From Diphasiastrum complanatum (lineage: Eukaryota > Streptophyta > Lycopodiopsida > Lycopodiales > Lycopodiaceae): DNA of 64,000 nt. Position numbers and translations under genes: made by a program. The stretch is taken from assembly GCA_029204225.1 (NCBI GenBank), contig CM055097.1, positions 59,646,883-59,710,882 of the forward strand, in the 5' to 3' direction. The notes beneath the pieces were generated by a model. That model did not search any database and had not been told where the DNA came from. It saw only the letters and a program-made list of their open reading frames with translations. This document shows positions 44,677 through 55,663 of the stretch, piece by piece. Position 1 is the stretch's first letter; each line of letters starts with the position of its first letter.

Positions 44677-46170
44677 TTGGGCTAAGATGCGGTCTTGGAT
44701 AGGAGTGGAGGCAAGCACTACATCGGATTGGAAGTGCAAATTTTTCAAGAGAAGTTTGAAATGAGATTCACTAATTTCGGTTTTAAGCATGCTTATAAAT
44801 TATGGTGGTAGAGTGCTCTTTTACTCAATCATGATTGTAAAGATGTTATCGTGTTGTTTAGTAAACATCGGTTTTTATTTGAACATGGTTTTGCATAACT
44901 TGCATGTGTTCGAACCATAATGAATCTTGGTTTGTAGCTTTTGCTCATTGATAGATTGATTGTGAATCAATTTGTTCGTTGTATGAACTGGAAGCGAGGT
45001 AGGAACGGACTTTGGTATTTGTGTGAGGATTTGGAAGTTTTATATTCATAATTCTCCAGATTGACATGCATATTAGTGGACATAAACTGGATTTGCAGTT
45101 ATTCAGTTTTGCTAATTTCTAGCAGAGTGCAAGGACAATTGATCGTAGATCTACATGTTTGATTTAAGACAGCCTGTAGAAACGATTTTAATGATGCTAA
45201 TTGTTTAGTGAATCATAGTTGTTGGAGCAGATTAAAAAAAAAACAAAACATGCAGTTGAAATCCTTGTGAAACCCTTCTTGGAGTATTGCTAGCTATCTC
45301 AGTGAGGAGTTGAGATTTATAAAACTGATGAAGCTTTTTCTCCATTCCTATGGACATTGAAGCTGTCCTGATCAGTGTGTTTAGGAATCTGAAGTCCCGG
45401 CAAATAGCAACAGTTTGTTGTTTCCTGCCCTTCTGACAAACTTGTTGAGGTTGAGGGACGTGGAGTGATAGCAAACCGTGGGCTGGTTGTGCCTAGCAGG
45501 ATGATTTCTAGATCAAGAGTCTTGTTAACAAAAAATGTTGACTAAACTTTTGGTGATTGTTGAGAACCATGGATGCATCCTCATGGATGATTACCACTAG
45601 GAAGTTTGAACCAGAGAGGCAACTCAGGAAACCATTGATGGTAGCGTGAGTGCAAGGAAAGCTTGCTGAAGAATTGATGAATCAGTACTGAAAGCGTTGA
45701 TTGGATTCCTACCCTACTTACCTTTTCAATGTTTGATATTGATTATGAGCAGAGGTTGCAACTCTGCTATTGAAGAGGTGGCGGCTTTGTAGTGGTGGTG
45801 TGAGCAACAGTGTAGCGGATTTTTCATTTTTGGTGAGAACCAACGGGCTGCAGATGGGCCGAAGAACGATTAGCCAATAACCTCTCTTTCTTTATCTCTC
45901 TCGATGCAGATCGCAGTTGAAAGGCCTGCTGGTGCTTGATCGAGTAGTGACTGTAAGGAGTTTAGGGCTTTGCCTTCTCTTATTGTGAACCTCTCTTAGG
46001 GTTAAGTGTATAAGAGGGGTATCTTGTGTACATGTCATCGTGGGAAAAAGTTATTTTAGGGGGTTATGTGGCCGATGGTTTTTGGTAGCCAGAGGTTTTG
46101 GAACCTTAGTTCAATTGGGAATTTGGTAGTCAATTTCATTCCTACTGATAGATTTACACGAAAATCACCA
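44677..46170. other. Spacer, no recognised feature
   Basis: No gene or element can be defended; an 80-residue minus-strand ORF (45474-45232) has no domain. Confidence 0.45.
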
Positions 46171-46182
46171 TTGGATCTTTGG

Positions 46183-46990
46183 TCAAGCTGTAAAATTGGT
46201 TTTGGGAATGAATTTTAAAAAAAAATCGATCTTGACGAAAGCGGAAAAAATGGTATGGTTCTCAGGCATATACCTAGTATAGGAATTTCGATTCCTTGGT
46301 ACGATGCTATTTAAGCCATTTAACTTTGGAGAGTTAATACTCCCAGTGAATAGAGTTAAATTGTGTTTTTTCGTAATTCTTAAGCCAGTAAGCGACCATC
46401 GAATTAAATGAGCATTTCCAATGGCTTCGACATTCTTGCTTTGCAGAAACAATTTGAAATTGTTAAGGTCTGTTCTTAAGATAAACTGTTTCTGTATCAA
46501 GAAAAATCTGAAAGCCGTGAAAGCATTCTTTGCAGCTAATATTTCTCGGTGAGGAGACGAATATCTACTCTGTGTAGGTGTGAAGCTGCCGGATGAAAAT
46601 CTGCATACTGCCAATGTTGAATCTGGCTGTTCTTCTATTAAAATAGCACCCCAATCAATTATCCATTGGCTGGGAGTTGTAGAGGTGGTAGGTTGGAACA
46701 ATAGTGTTTGATCAAGTCAATACTTTGTTGATGCTGATGTGTCCACTGCTGTCAAAGCTCCTTTTGTTTGAGCAGATGTATGAGTGGTTGAGTGTGCATT
46801 GCAATATTTGGAATGCTCCAATTGATCCAATTTAGACAACCAAAAAACTTTTGAATATCTCTAACGAATTCAAAGTTTGTGGTGTCTATGATCTTTTGCA
46901 ATACGTGTGGCTGGAGTTTAATCTTCCCATTGCAAAGTGTTACACCTAGAAAATCGATTTTTGGTTTGAAGGGTAAAACATTCCAATTTT
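46183..46990 (-). pseudogene. Endogenous pararetrovirus-like RT end and RNase H
   Basis: On the minus strand, one frame from about 46980 shows F-L-G-V-T-L with a glycine turn, a lysine/glutamine strand, then Q-K-F-F-G-C-L-N-W-I and later P-L-I-H-L-L: the RT thumb as in Caulimoviridae. After a stop the 172-residue frame 46701-46183 gives the RNase H: W-G-A-I-L, a SSGSFTPTQ block, R-E-I-L-A-A (Glu) and R-T-D-L-N-N-F (Asp). The R-T-D-x-x-N-F form is typical of plant pararetroviruses rather than gypsy. Catalytic palm, capsid, movement and other regions are absent. It is a dead genomic fragment with stops; no joined reading is given. Confidence 0.65.
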
Positions 46991-47500
46991 ATTTGAAAAA
47001 TTGTAATAATAGGAATTAATAAAAAACTGTTTTCATTTCCAATTAAATCTTATGGTGAATTATATTCAAAAGATCAGACTAGTAGTGTTTTCATACTAGT
47101 AGATGATTTTTGGTATATCAATTATTTAGCCCAGGTATAGGATAGAAATTGTTTCAGACTTTTTTCCTACAGTAATTGATTTTAAACATTTATTCATGTT
47201 GTTACGTCTTTTTAATACCTTAGCTGAAACAGATTTTCGGGGAACTGAAAATTTTAAGGAGGGAAAAAGAGTAGACATCAGTGGTAGTAAGTGTGATCGG
47301 GAAATGTATTTCGTAGTTAGGATTTTAGTAAATAATTGTTTAATATCGGATATTAATTTTTTAAATTAAATTCATAACTTATATCTTTGTAACCATTGAG
47401 TTATCTGCAGTTTTGGATGAGAATTGTGATGTTAGAAGTAGAATCTGATACATGGATTACATTGGATCTGTTAATTGATAGAAGCTTGTCCCTAGAGTTA
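46991..47500. other. Spacer, no recognised feature
   Basis: AT-rich. Might be further decayed pararetrovirus DNA, but nothing readable. Confidence 0.4.
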
Positions 47501-47519
47501 ATGTGCTGATCCAGAGGGA

Positions 47520-48345
47520 CTCGAAGTTTAAACACGAAGAGTTTCGCGTACACGAAAGTCAATGGAGATGAAGACGAACGGTTCGCGAACACGAAGGATC
47601 CACGAACGAGATTCCTTTGCAGTCCAGCAAGAGAGAAAGGCAGACGAGGTAAGCGAAACCAACGGTGGAAACGAAACCCGTTCTGTCCTCGCGCTCCAAG
47701 GACTACCACCAGAGATCATGCAAGTACCCAGAAGTACAGAGATCTGACCTGATGACATGACGTCAGCAGATACTTCCTAGGTCGTGGCTAATCTGCCACT
47801 CTTGTAATTCCCTAATTAGTTGTAGATGTATAATCACTCTAATCTTAGGTTTACATAGAGAGACCCTACTTACTGGATATACTTGACATATATCAGAACA
47901 AGATACGCAGTGTGTAACTAAGAGAAGAGACACTGAAGAAGTCTGATGCTAGTAAGCAATCAAGACGAACACAGACAGAAGCTCCGCCTATCTAGGATCA
48001 GAAGATCCAATTGTCCGCTAGTAAAGCGAGACTACTACTCATGAGAGAACCGTGCTTCTCTCACGCCAACGCACTGCGTGGATTCGCATGCAGTGCCCTG
48101 AAGAAATCAGAGAAAATCACTATAGATTATTTTTCTGGTTGTGTCTAATCTTGGATGTCGAATGCTTATGTTGTTAATTTTTCATATGTCTGAGTTTTCT
48201 TGTTCCCTTTGAATTCCGCACCTTGGTTGAGATGAAGTCGAATACTGTATTAATTTTATGAATGTAGATCAGTAGTAACTGACTACTCTCTGGAGGATTG
48301 TAGGAGTGTTTCAGCTGGCAGTGCCCAGCAAACGCATTTGAACTC
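47520..48345 (+). repeat. Copia LTR-like sequence, copy 1
   Basis: Shares blocks in the same order with 58180-58860: a CACGAA-rich start, GTGGCTAATCTGCCACTCTTGTA, TAATTAGTTGTAGATG, the CTCTCGCGCCA-like and GTGTGGAT-like segment, and near the end CTGGAGGATTGTAG followed by AGCNGGCAGTG-type sequence. The copia integrase fragment that follows has the same orientation. Exact ends were not found. Confidence 0.6.
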
Positions 48346-48419
48346 CATCCGAATCTCGAAAGAGAGTCGCGAATGTTTCGTAAATTTTCTTTTCACGATT
48401 CTCATCAGTCGTATCGGAG

Positions 48420-48700
48420 CAGCGCACGACTCCCAACATGAGGCTTGTGGACTTTCAAAGACTCACAAGACATCCTATAAGATATCCTTGGCAAGATCTA
48501 CCTCTCCTTTAGATCTTATACATTCTGATGTACATTTCTTTTCACATGCAATTAATGGAGGTGCCTTGATATATGTGACTTTCATAGATGATTGTACTAG
48601 ATTTACTTGGATAGATCTATTGCTAAAGAAGAGTCTTGTATATGAAGCTTTTGTAAAGTTTGTTAACACCTTATCATGTGAGGCCAATGAGAATTTGTGA
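48420..48700 (+). pseudogene. Ty1/copia integrase start
   Basis: Within the frame 48338-48700, from about 48440: E-A-C-G-L-S-K-T-H-K (zinc region), S-P-L-D-L-I-H-S-D-V (first catalytic Asp), ALIYVTFIDDCTRFTWIDLL and a V-Y-E-A-F-V-K-F helix. It stops at a TGA (48698) before the second Asp; the following 150 bases do not resume. Preceded by an LTR-like copy, so the gag and protease between them are deleted. Confidence 0.8.
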
Positions 48701-48879
48701 AATGCTTTTGAAGGCTATCTTGAGTTATCTGGAAAGCACTATTGAGAACTAAAAGAATCGACAAGCTCTTGCTCTACCAACATTGATGCCCTATGTAAGC
48801 CGATCAGCAAGCTAACACTATAGTAGCAAGAGAAAATAAAAAGGTTCACCTTTAAGCTTGCTAAAATGGTAGATCAAAA

Positions 48880-49278
48880 TCACAAGAGCATACAAATTGG
48901 ATCTACAACTTGAGACACACTATCATCATTAAGGTCTTCGGTAAAGATCAAAGGATGAGGTGAGGTAGGAGGTTCAATAAGGGAAGGGGTATCAATAGAA
49001 AGGTCACCATTTTCTTTTTCCAAATAGGCAAATATCTTTCGAATATGTAAATTGCAGAAACTTTCTTCAACAACAATACGTTCAGCATAGCTAGAGAGAT
49101 CCATATAGATCTTTTCAACCATGTGTATCGTTTCCTTCTTTTTAATGAAATCCATATATATTTTGATCCAATCCATCAAGTCAACAAAGCAAAAGATCTT
49201 ATCATCAAGTCCAACAGCATCACAAGTAGCTTTATCATAAGAAGTAATGAGTCTGTGAACATCAACAACTTTCTTCAT
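48880..49278 (-). CDS. Unrecognised minus-strand ORF, 132 residues
   Basis: Open from ATG 49278 to a TGA at 48880. Acidic, with a helical middle (MDWIKIYMDFIKKKETIHMV) and a proline-rich part PSLIEPPTSPHP near the C-terminus. No family recognised and no splice partner seen. The composition resembles a genuine protein more than the neighbouring ORFs do, but it could be retrotransposon debris. Confidence 0.25.
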   Translation of the reverse strand: MKKVVDVHRLITSYDKATCDAVGLDDKIFCFVDLMDWIKIYMDFIKKKETIHMVEKIYMDLSSYAERIVVEESFCNLHIRKIFAYLEKENGDLSIDTPSLIEPPTSPHPLIFTEDLNDDSVSQVVDPICMLL

Positions 49279-50755
49279 GCAACAAATGATAGTCTGAACA
49301 AAAGGGTTAAGAGGAGGAAGGGGTTCCCCATAACCAAGAGTAACAGCATCGTGGAACCATCCTATGGACTACATCATACAACAAACCTTGTTAGCCATAA
49401 AATACAAGTAAAAGTAAAGGTTTGGGACTACGCCGGCCAAAAGGTAGTCGAGTTGGCATCTTAAAAAGATGCTTAGAGAGAGTAGCAAAACATCACATAG
49501 TCCCTCTTGACAAGTCAAAACCAAACCCTTGGAACCCTTCAATTTATAGCATAACAAGTTATAATATAGCTGTATAAAGTCTTACAGTACATAGTACCAA
49601 AAAGTGAAGCAAGTTTTAGGACACTCAGCTGTTACCTGCCACCATTCCACAAAATAAAAACCGCATGAGTTAGTTAAATGAGGAAGACATGTGTCATAGC
49701 TGAGCATCAGTTGTCATCCATGTCCGAAACAAGATTCACTACTTTATCAGCTTGATTGCAATAACAAATCATTCGTCCAGTCTTCCCAATCATGCATTTC
49801 ATAAATAACAATACATTCTACCCTTAAATGAAAACCGTATCAGGGCAGATGCCATACTGATCAATACAAGAGCAAAAAAGAATGTATTTAGCTCACAAAA
49901 CAGTATAAACACGTAAGAAGTTATTTAGCAATGCACAATTAAAAAGAGACATGACTTTGACCACAATGCCGAGTACTAGGACAGATCCGTGCCATACTAG
50001 CTCCACGGATAGCCCATGTAACATATTAGGGAGTCCGAGCACTTAAAGGCTTGGGAAAATCCATGCTGTTCAAGCATGTCAAAATCAGCCTCTGAGAACA
50101 TTCCTAGCTTACTTATACAGGAGGCTGCACTTTTATTTATTTTTTAAAAACAACAACCTTTCCAAGGATTAAAAAGACCATAATTAAAAAGATTTACAAC
50201 ATGGAATGTAAGTACATTTTCGATTGATAAATTCAAAAAAAAAAAAACGATTTATGTAATATGTGTCGTTTCCAACATCTTAATGCTGGGTGATACTACC
50301 TTCCATATAGCTTCATAGAACTTCATACCTGAATGCGAGGTGAGGTCATTTCTTATGAGCTACCCATCTTCCAATGCTTCAAGCAAAACCCTGCTTACGT
50401 ATTACCAATTCAAAACCGAAAGTGATGGATTAATGGTAGTACAACCTTTATTATATAACATTGTTATCTTGCAACGGTGTTAAACTCAAACATAAGTACA
50501 TCCTTATTATTAGCCAGTATTTGTGTGTCAAGAGATGATAGAGTAATTAACTTCTAGACCGACTGTTGATTGAATGTAGAAAGTAGTAAGGTATAAACAT
50601 TTATCTTTCATTCAGGTAGTTGTAGTTATCAACAATCATAACCTTTTGTGCTTGACATTCCAAGCTAGTTATCAGACATCAACACATTTTGTGCTTATCT
50701 ACCTGAGCAAATACAACTTGTGTTATTTTATTATAATCATCATCACGTATTGGAA
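49279..50755. other. Spacer, no recognised feature
   Basis: No domain on either strand. Poly-A-like runs near 50230 only. Confidence 0.45.
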
Positions 50756-51060
50756 TGAGCATAAATCTAAGGCGATGAGAACTAGCAAGTGTGCAAAGCT
50801 ATCAACAAGGTATTGTGGACCATGGCAAATTATTAAAAAGATTACAAAGTTCTATCGCTGTAATCCTAATGCTGCGGATCTAATAAGGAAAGGGCTTCAG
50901 AGACTACTTGACGCCGATTTCATTTATGAGATCGAGCATACTGAATGAGTTTCACCGATTGTCATTGTTCCTAAGAAGAATGAGAAATTGAGAATTTGTG
51001 TGAATCTCAAGGCCTTGAACAAAGAGGAATGATCACTTTCCATTACCTTTTGCTGAAAGC
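50756..51060 (+). pseudogene. Gypsy integrase tail fused to RT start
   Basis: One frame reads AKLSTRYCGPWQIIKKI, the C-terminal SH3-like end of a gypsy integrase, then directly F-Y-R-C-N-P and LQRLLDADFIYEIEH, the beginning of RT, a stop at 50946, and SPIVIVPKKNEKLRICV. In an intact pol, RT comes before integrase, so the join is a rearrangement or a scar between two copies of the element. Confidence 0.7.
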
Positions 51061-51726
51061 ATTTTGGACCGCCTTGCTGGAGCGGAAGCTTATAGTTTTC
51101 TGGATGGATTTAGTGGTTACAACCAGGTCAAGGTTGCACCTGCAGATTGCCACAAAACAGCTTTTGCAACAGAATGGGACAGCTATGCTTACAAATTAGT
51201 AATGTCGTTTGGACTCTGTAATGTGCCAAGTTTGTTCCAAAGAGTAATGCAATTTGCTTTAAAAGATTATCTACAGAAATGTCTTAAAATTTACTTGGAT
51301 GACCTGGGAGTCCATAGTACAAATATAGACCACCTGGATCGATTGGAGAAAGTATTTGAAAGATGCCGCAAGTATCAACTGACTTCTCCAGATTGGACGG
51401 TTGAGTTTCATGTTCACACTGATGCCTCAAAATATGCAATTGGATCAGTTTTGACGCAGCCAGGTGACTATAAGAAAGACTATCCATTACGATTTGCAAG
51501 TAGACAACTTACAGATCTGAAGAAGAACTATTCAACAACAGAACATGAAGCGTTAGCCATGATTTTTTCTGTTCGAAAATTTCGTCATTATCTCATGGAA
51601 ACGCACTTTGCATTTTATAAGGATCACCAGCTGTTACTATACTTGGTAAACAAGACGTGCAATACTGGACGTATTGTAAGATGGTTATTGTTATTGACTG
51701 AATTTGACTTTCGAATTGTGGTTTGA
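51061..51726 (+). pseudogene. Tat/Athila-like gypsy RT and RNase H
   Basis: 220-residue open frame. RT: LAGAEAYSFLDGFSGYNQVK, F-G-L-C-N-V-P-S-L-F-Q-R and catalytic K-I-Y-L-D-D-L. After YQLTSP the text leaps to WTVEFHVHTDASKYAIGSVL (RNase H first Asp), so about 100 residues of the RT thumb are deleted in frame. Then Y-S-T-T-E-H-E-A-L-A (Glu) and K-D-H-Q-L-L, where T-D-H-x-x-L is usual. Related to but distinct from the RT at 14.4 kb. Confidence 0.88.
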
Positions 51727-53020
51727 AAGGGGAAGCAAATAGAAATCGCACCAGTTAATACTGAGGTGGATTCTCTGTAGAAGCAGTACCTGAGTGGGCA
51801 GCTGATATTGTTGAGTACCTGATGCTAGGACAACCGAATGACTCTTTGACAAAAGTACAAAAGAGGCAATTGATTCATAAGGCTCAACCTTATCAATTGA
51901 TTGTAGGACAATTGTATCGTTGTGGATCAGACAATATTCTACGTAGATGTGTTTTACCGCATGAAATACCAGATTTAATCATGTTTTCACATGATGGCAT
52001 GGGCGGAGGATACTTCTCTACAGATATTATTGTTTGCAAACTTTTGTAATCAGGTTGTTGGTGGCCTACACTTCATAAGGACACAGAAAATTATATTCAG
52101 ACATATGATGTTTGCCAACGAGCACGACGACCTAGTAGGCAGAACTATGAATTCTTGCATCCGGTTTTATCGCAAGCGCCATTTGAAAAATGGGAACTGG
52201 ATTATGTTGGTCCTATTCATCATGCCGCGTGAGGATCTCAGGCCCGATACATTATCGTAGCAACTGATTATATGACCAAGTGGGTTGAAGCCAAAGTTGT
52301 CAAAGTTGCTTATGCGAAATCTACGATCAAGTTTCTTTACGAAAACATCATTATCAGATTTGGATGTTCGATCGAGATTGTTAGCGACCGGGGTACACAC
52401 TTTGTTAATCAAACGATAAAGTGTTTACTGGAAGATTTTTTTTGTTATACACAGATTTAGTACTCCTTATTATTCCAGAGGGAATGGCCAAGCTGAATTT
52501 TTCAATAAGATTTTCTGCACTATTATGACAAAAACAGTTGAAGCGAGTCAATCTGATTGGGAACATAAACTAAAAGCAACATTATGGGCATTCAGAACCG
52601 CTTACAAAAGTTGTACAAAGCAAACACCCTTTTAACTGGTTTATGGTCAAGATGTTGTCATGCTGATTGAATTTTTAATACCATCTTTACGCATAACAAC
52701 AACAGAATGGTTAAATGATGATAAGTCTTTACAACTACGTCATGAGGCGTTGCACAAATTGTGTGAAACAAGATTGATGGCAGTTCATGCGTTAGCAGCA
52801 GAGAAAGCTCATCGAAAGGCATGGCATGATCGTCGATTACACAAAAAGGATATGAAAGCAGGAGATCTCACACTGATGTACAAAACCAAGCTCATTAAGG
52901 AAAAATTAAAGTTTACCGGTGAAGGCCCGTATAAACTAAAGGAAATCTTGAACTATGGAGCAGTGATTCTTGAGCACTTGGACGGAAAACGGTTTGATAC
53001 TCCTGTGAATGGCTAACGAA
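51727..53020 (+). pseudogene. Gypsy integrase (Tat/Athila-like)
   Basis: HHCC region at 51960-52120 across a frame change, with C-Q-R-A-R-R. Core: W-E-L-D-Y-V-G-P (first Asp), then across a TGA ATDYMTKWVEAK; I-V-S-D-R-G-T-H-F (second Asp); the glutamate region (G-N-G-Q-A-E) is in another frame near 52487. The C-terminus is the open frame 52660-53016, ending D-G-K-R-F-D-T-P-V-N-G. The middle is the sequence found inverted at 16027-16400. Stops and shifts make it inactive. Confidence 0.88.
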
Positions 53021-53700
53021 TTAAGCAAATTTTGGCAGCCTGCTCCGTCAGTTCAATAAGCATGATCCAAATGATTTTTTATTTTTTATTTTTTTATTTG
53101 TTTTTCAATTTTTTGTTTTCACTACTTAATTGTTAATTTTGTTTGAAAAAGACAGTAAAAAAAAAATGAGGAAAGACTGACGAGCAAAAAGTCAGAAAGT
53201 CATTAGAATAGAAAAAGAGGAAAAAAAATATTTTCAAAAAGATAATTTTTTGATGAAAAATGTTAATAAAATTACTGTTTTGATCATATGTTGCCTATAT
53301 AGTATGAGAAACCTTCGCTGAGCTTTCAGATTGTACATCCACTTCAGATATATCTATAGTGACTTGGGCAAAGGTTCTTTTCCAAAAAAAGTATATGTTT
53401 TTGAGTTAGACGAATGATCAACATTATGCCATTTTGGAAACCTTTGTCGAGCACCTTACTCTCTTCAGAAACCTTCGTTGACATGCTAGATGGTCTTAAA
53501 ATGTCAAAATTAGGTTGGCTATAGGTTCAGATCTTGAAAAGTTGCATTTATGACAGTACTTGGGCGAAGGTTCATCCTTCGCCAGCCTTGGAAAATATTC
53601 GCCGGATGGCTTCAGCACCTCCAAATCCTTCGCCGAGATTTTTATAGTCTATTTTCACAGTACTGAACAAGCCTGCAAATTTTTGTTCATAATTGATCAG
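53021..53700. repeat. A/T-rich spacer with repeated CCTTCGCCGAG motifs
   Basis: Following a poly-T/poly-A-rich stretch (53075-53280), AAACCTTCG(C/T)(T/C)GAG-type motifs recur at about 53311, 53440, 53469 and 53626. At 53563-53585 GGCGAAGG and CCTTCGCC face each other around a five-base loop. Between the gypsy pol and the accessory ORFs; function unknown. Confidence 0.55.
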
Positions 53701-54053
53701 CCAAACTAGTATTCAGTGTAATGGATCTCCCAAATTCACCTATCAGTGAGCTGAATTTGTTCCTCACTTGTGCTAGCGAAGCTCTTGCCAATTTTTTGAG
53801 CGACCCAAGCCTTCAAAAAATTTTGTACTGTTTTCTGATATACTCTTGCGGCTATTACTTTCTGTTTCTTGCCATCATGTCATCCATCGATACGTCTTAG
53901 TCGCCGCATTATACTATCCATCGTGATGTCCCATCTGCAACGGATATCATGATCCTTCCTAGCACAAACATGGTCACTCAGTGGATGACCCTTGCAAAGC
54001 CTCTACTTACTGCAATGGGTATTCATGAGTGAGCCTTCTCTGGGACAATAAGC

Positions 54054-54660
54054 ATGGATTTTATCACTCTTGCCTTCAGTACTTGGAAGGAGGAGAAATC
54101 CAAGTCTTATATTACTTTTCAGGGAGCCACACACAAGGTGCGCGTGACTGAGACCGTCCTTGCTGCCATAGGGATAGCATCTGGTACCCAAGCCTCACCA
54201 AACCATAAGCAAGCCAAACAGGCTATTAAGTCTTATATTGATGGTACAAATGATCTGCACTGGACTAATGATGGCTACCTTCCAGAAGCCATTACTGATC
54301 CTGCCATTCACACCGTTGCTCAGTTTCTGAACAATTTTCTGATGGTTGGCAACCTCAGGAAAGAGCATATTACTTCCCAGATTTTGCATAGGATAGTTGA
54401 TTCTCATGCCAAGATAGCTAAGGCGCCTCTGAAACCATATAATTGGTTCAAGATTGTTTTTGGAGAGCTCAAACGAGCCATCAAGAGCAATACCAAGTAG
54501 GAATTTGCTGCTAGCCCTTTGTTGTCACTCCTAGCAGCCTCCCACCTTGAAAATAAAATCCGTGGGTTTCATATGGATTCCGTGCTTTCTATTTATGAAG
54601 GAGCATCGGCCGAGTCATCTCAACTGACATCTAGTTCCCAAAGTTGACGTTGTCCACATA
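54054..54660 (+). pseudogene. Retrotransposon accessory ORF (plant transposon protein-like)
   Basis: 148 residues from ATG 54054, then readable for about 50 more codons past a TAG at 54498. It has V-R-V-T-E-T-V-L-A-A-I-G-I, a DPAIHTVAQFLNNFLMVGN block and HITSQILHRIVDSHAKIA. This pattern resembles the 'putative plant transposon protein' domain that Athila- and Tat-type gypsy elements carry outside pol. It lies downstream of gypsy pol in the same orientation, supporting that reading. Not certain; no catalytic motif. Confidence 0.5.
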
Positions 54661-54907
54661 GCGAGATCGTCATTCCTGACTTGCCTTCCACGTCATGATG
54701 TCGTACTACGCAAACATCTTCAGTTGCGCTTCCACCCCCTGATGCTATTCACACTGAACTACCTATGTCCCCTATCTCTAATGCTTCCCTCGTCTCTGCT
54801 TCCTCTCACAGACAGTCTGTGACCATTGGGGCTACCATTCCCATCACAGCTGCCCAGGCCGCCTCACCCCCACACACAGAAGCTATTTAACCAAACACCC
54901 ATTTTTC

Positions 54908-55663
54908 ATGGATATGCTTGATGATTCCGACCCCCTTGGGGCCTTAGAAGTTTTTGTCATGCCCCAGAGTCCTGCGCCTTTTGAACTCCAATCCCTTGGA
55001 AGAGGATTTGAACAGTTCCATGATACTCCTACTGGTTTTGACGACTCTTTTCACATTAACCAGCAACTTCAAGCTGAAGCCGCACCAGCCACACTTCGGG
55101 TCGGACAAGCTGCCAAATCACCAAAGCAGTTTGACGTCACAGTGCCTGAGGGCTATGAAGAAGAAGACCTCTTTGAAGAAAAAGAGTTACAGGCACCTGC
55201 TCCACACCAACCAAGGACAGTACCACCAGGTCCTTCTGCTTCTACCACCTCCGCAACAATAGATTTTGGCGATGCTCTCGATTTGGTCTCAAGCCTTGCG
55301 CAAGTGATCCAGTCTATGCTGGAGAAGAAAAAAGAAATGGAGCAGCGAATCTCAGATATGCAGGATGCAAAGCAACAAGTGCAGCTGCTCCAGGGTCAAC
55401 TGCATATGGCTGAACAAGATCGCACACGTCTCCAAGGTGAATTGGATGCGACCACCCTTGAGCGTGATGCGTATCTACAGACGCAAATACCTGATCATCC
55501 GATAACTCTGACGGAGATTGCGTATTTATTTAAAAAGGTTGAAACCGACAAAGTGGCACTTCAAGGATTCCAAGGCCGCTTTCACAGATTCAAAGGTACA
55601 GCTTCAACTGAGTTGGCAAAGGCTAAAGCAACTATCAACACATATGAAAAAGCTGCCAGTTAG
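54908..55663 (+). CDS. Accessory ORF with long coiled coil, retrotransposon-linked
   Basis: Open for 251 residues from ATG 54908 to TAG 55661. The first 125 residues are acidic and Pro/Ser-rich (low complexity). Residues about 140-235 are a heptad-patterned coiled coil: SMLEKKKEMEQRISDMQD, QLLQGQLHMAEQDRTRLQGE and so on. It stands in the same direction as the ORFs on both sides, and I take all three as one degraded accessory or gag-like reading unit of the gypsy element. No other family fits. Confidence 0.5.
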   Translation: MDMLDDSDPLGALEVFVMPQSPAPFELQSLGRGFEQFHDTPTGFDDSFHINQQLQAEAAPATLRVGQAAKSPKQFDVTVPEGYEEEDLFEEKELQAPAPHQPRTVPPGPSASTTSATIDFGDALDLVSSLAQVIQSMLEKKKEMEQRISDMQDAKQQVQLLQGQLHMAEQDRTRLQGELDATTLERDAYLQTQIPDHPITLTEIAYLFKKVETDKVALQGFQGRFHRFKGTASTELAKAKATINTYEKAAS

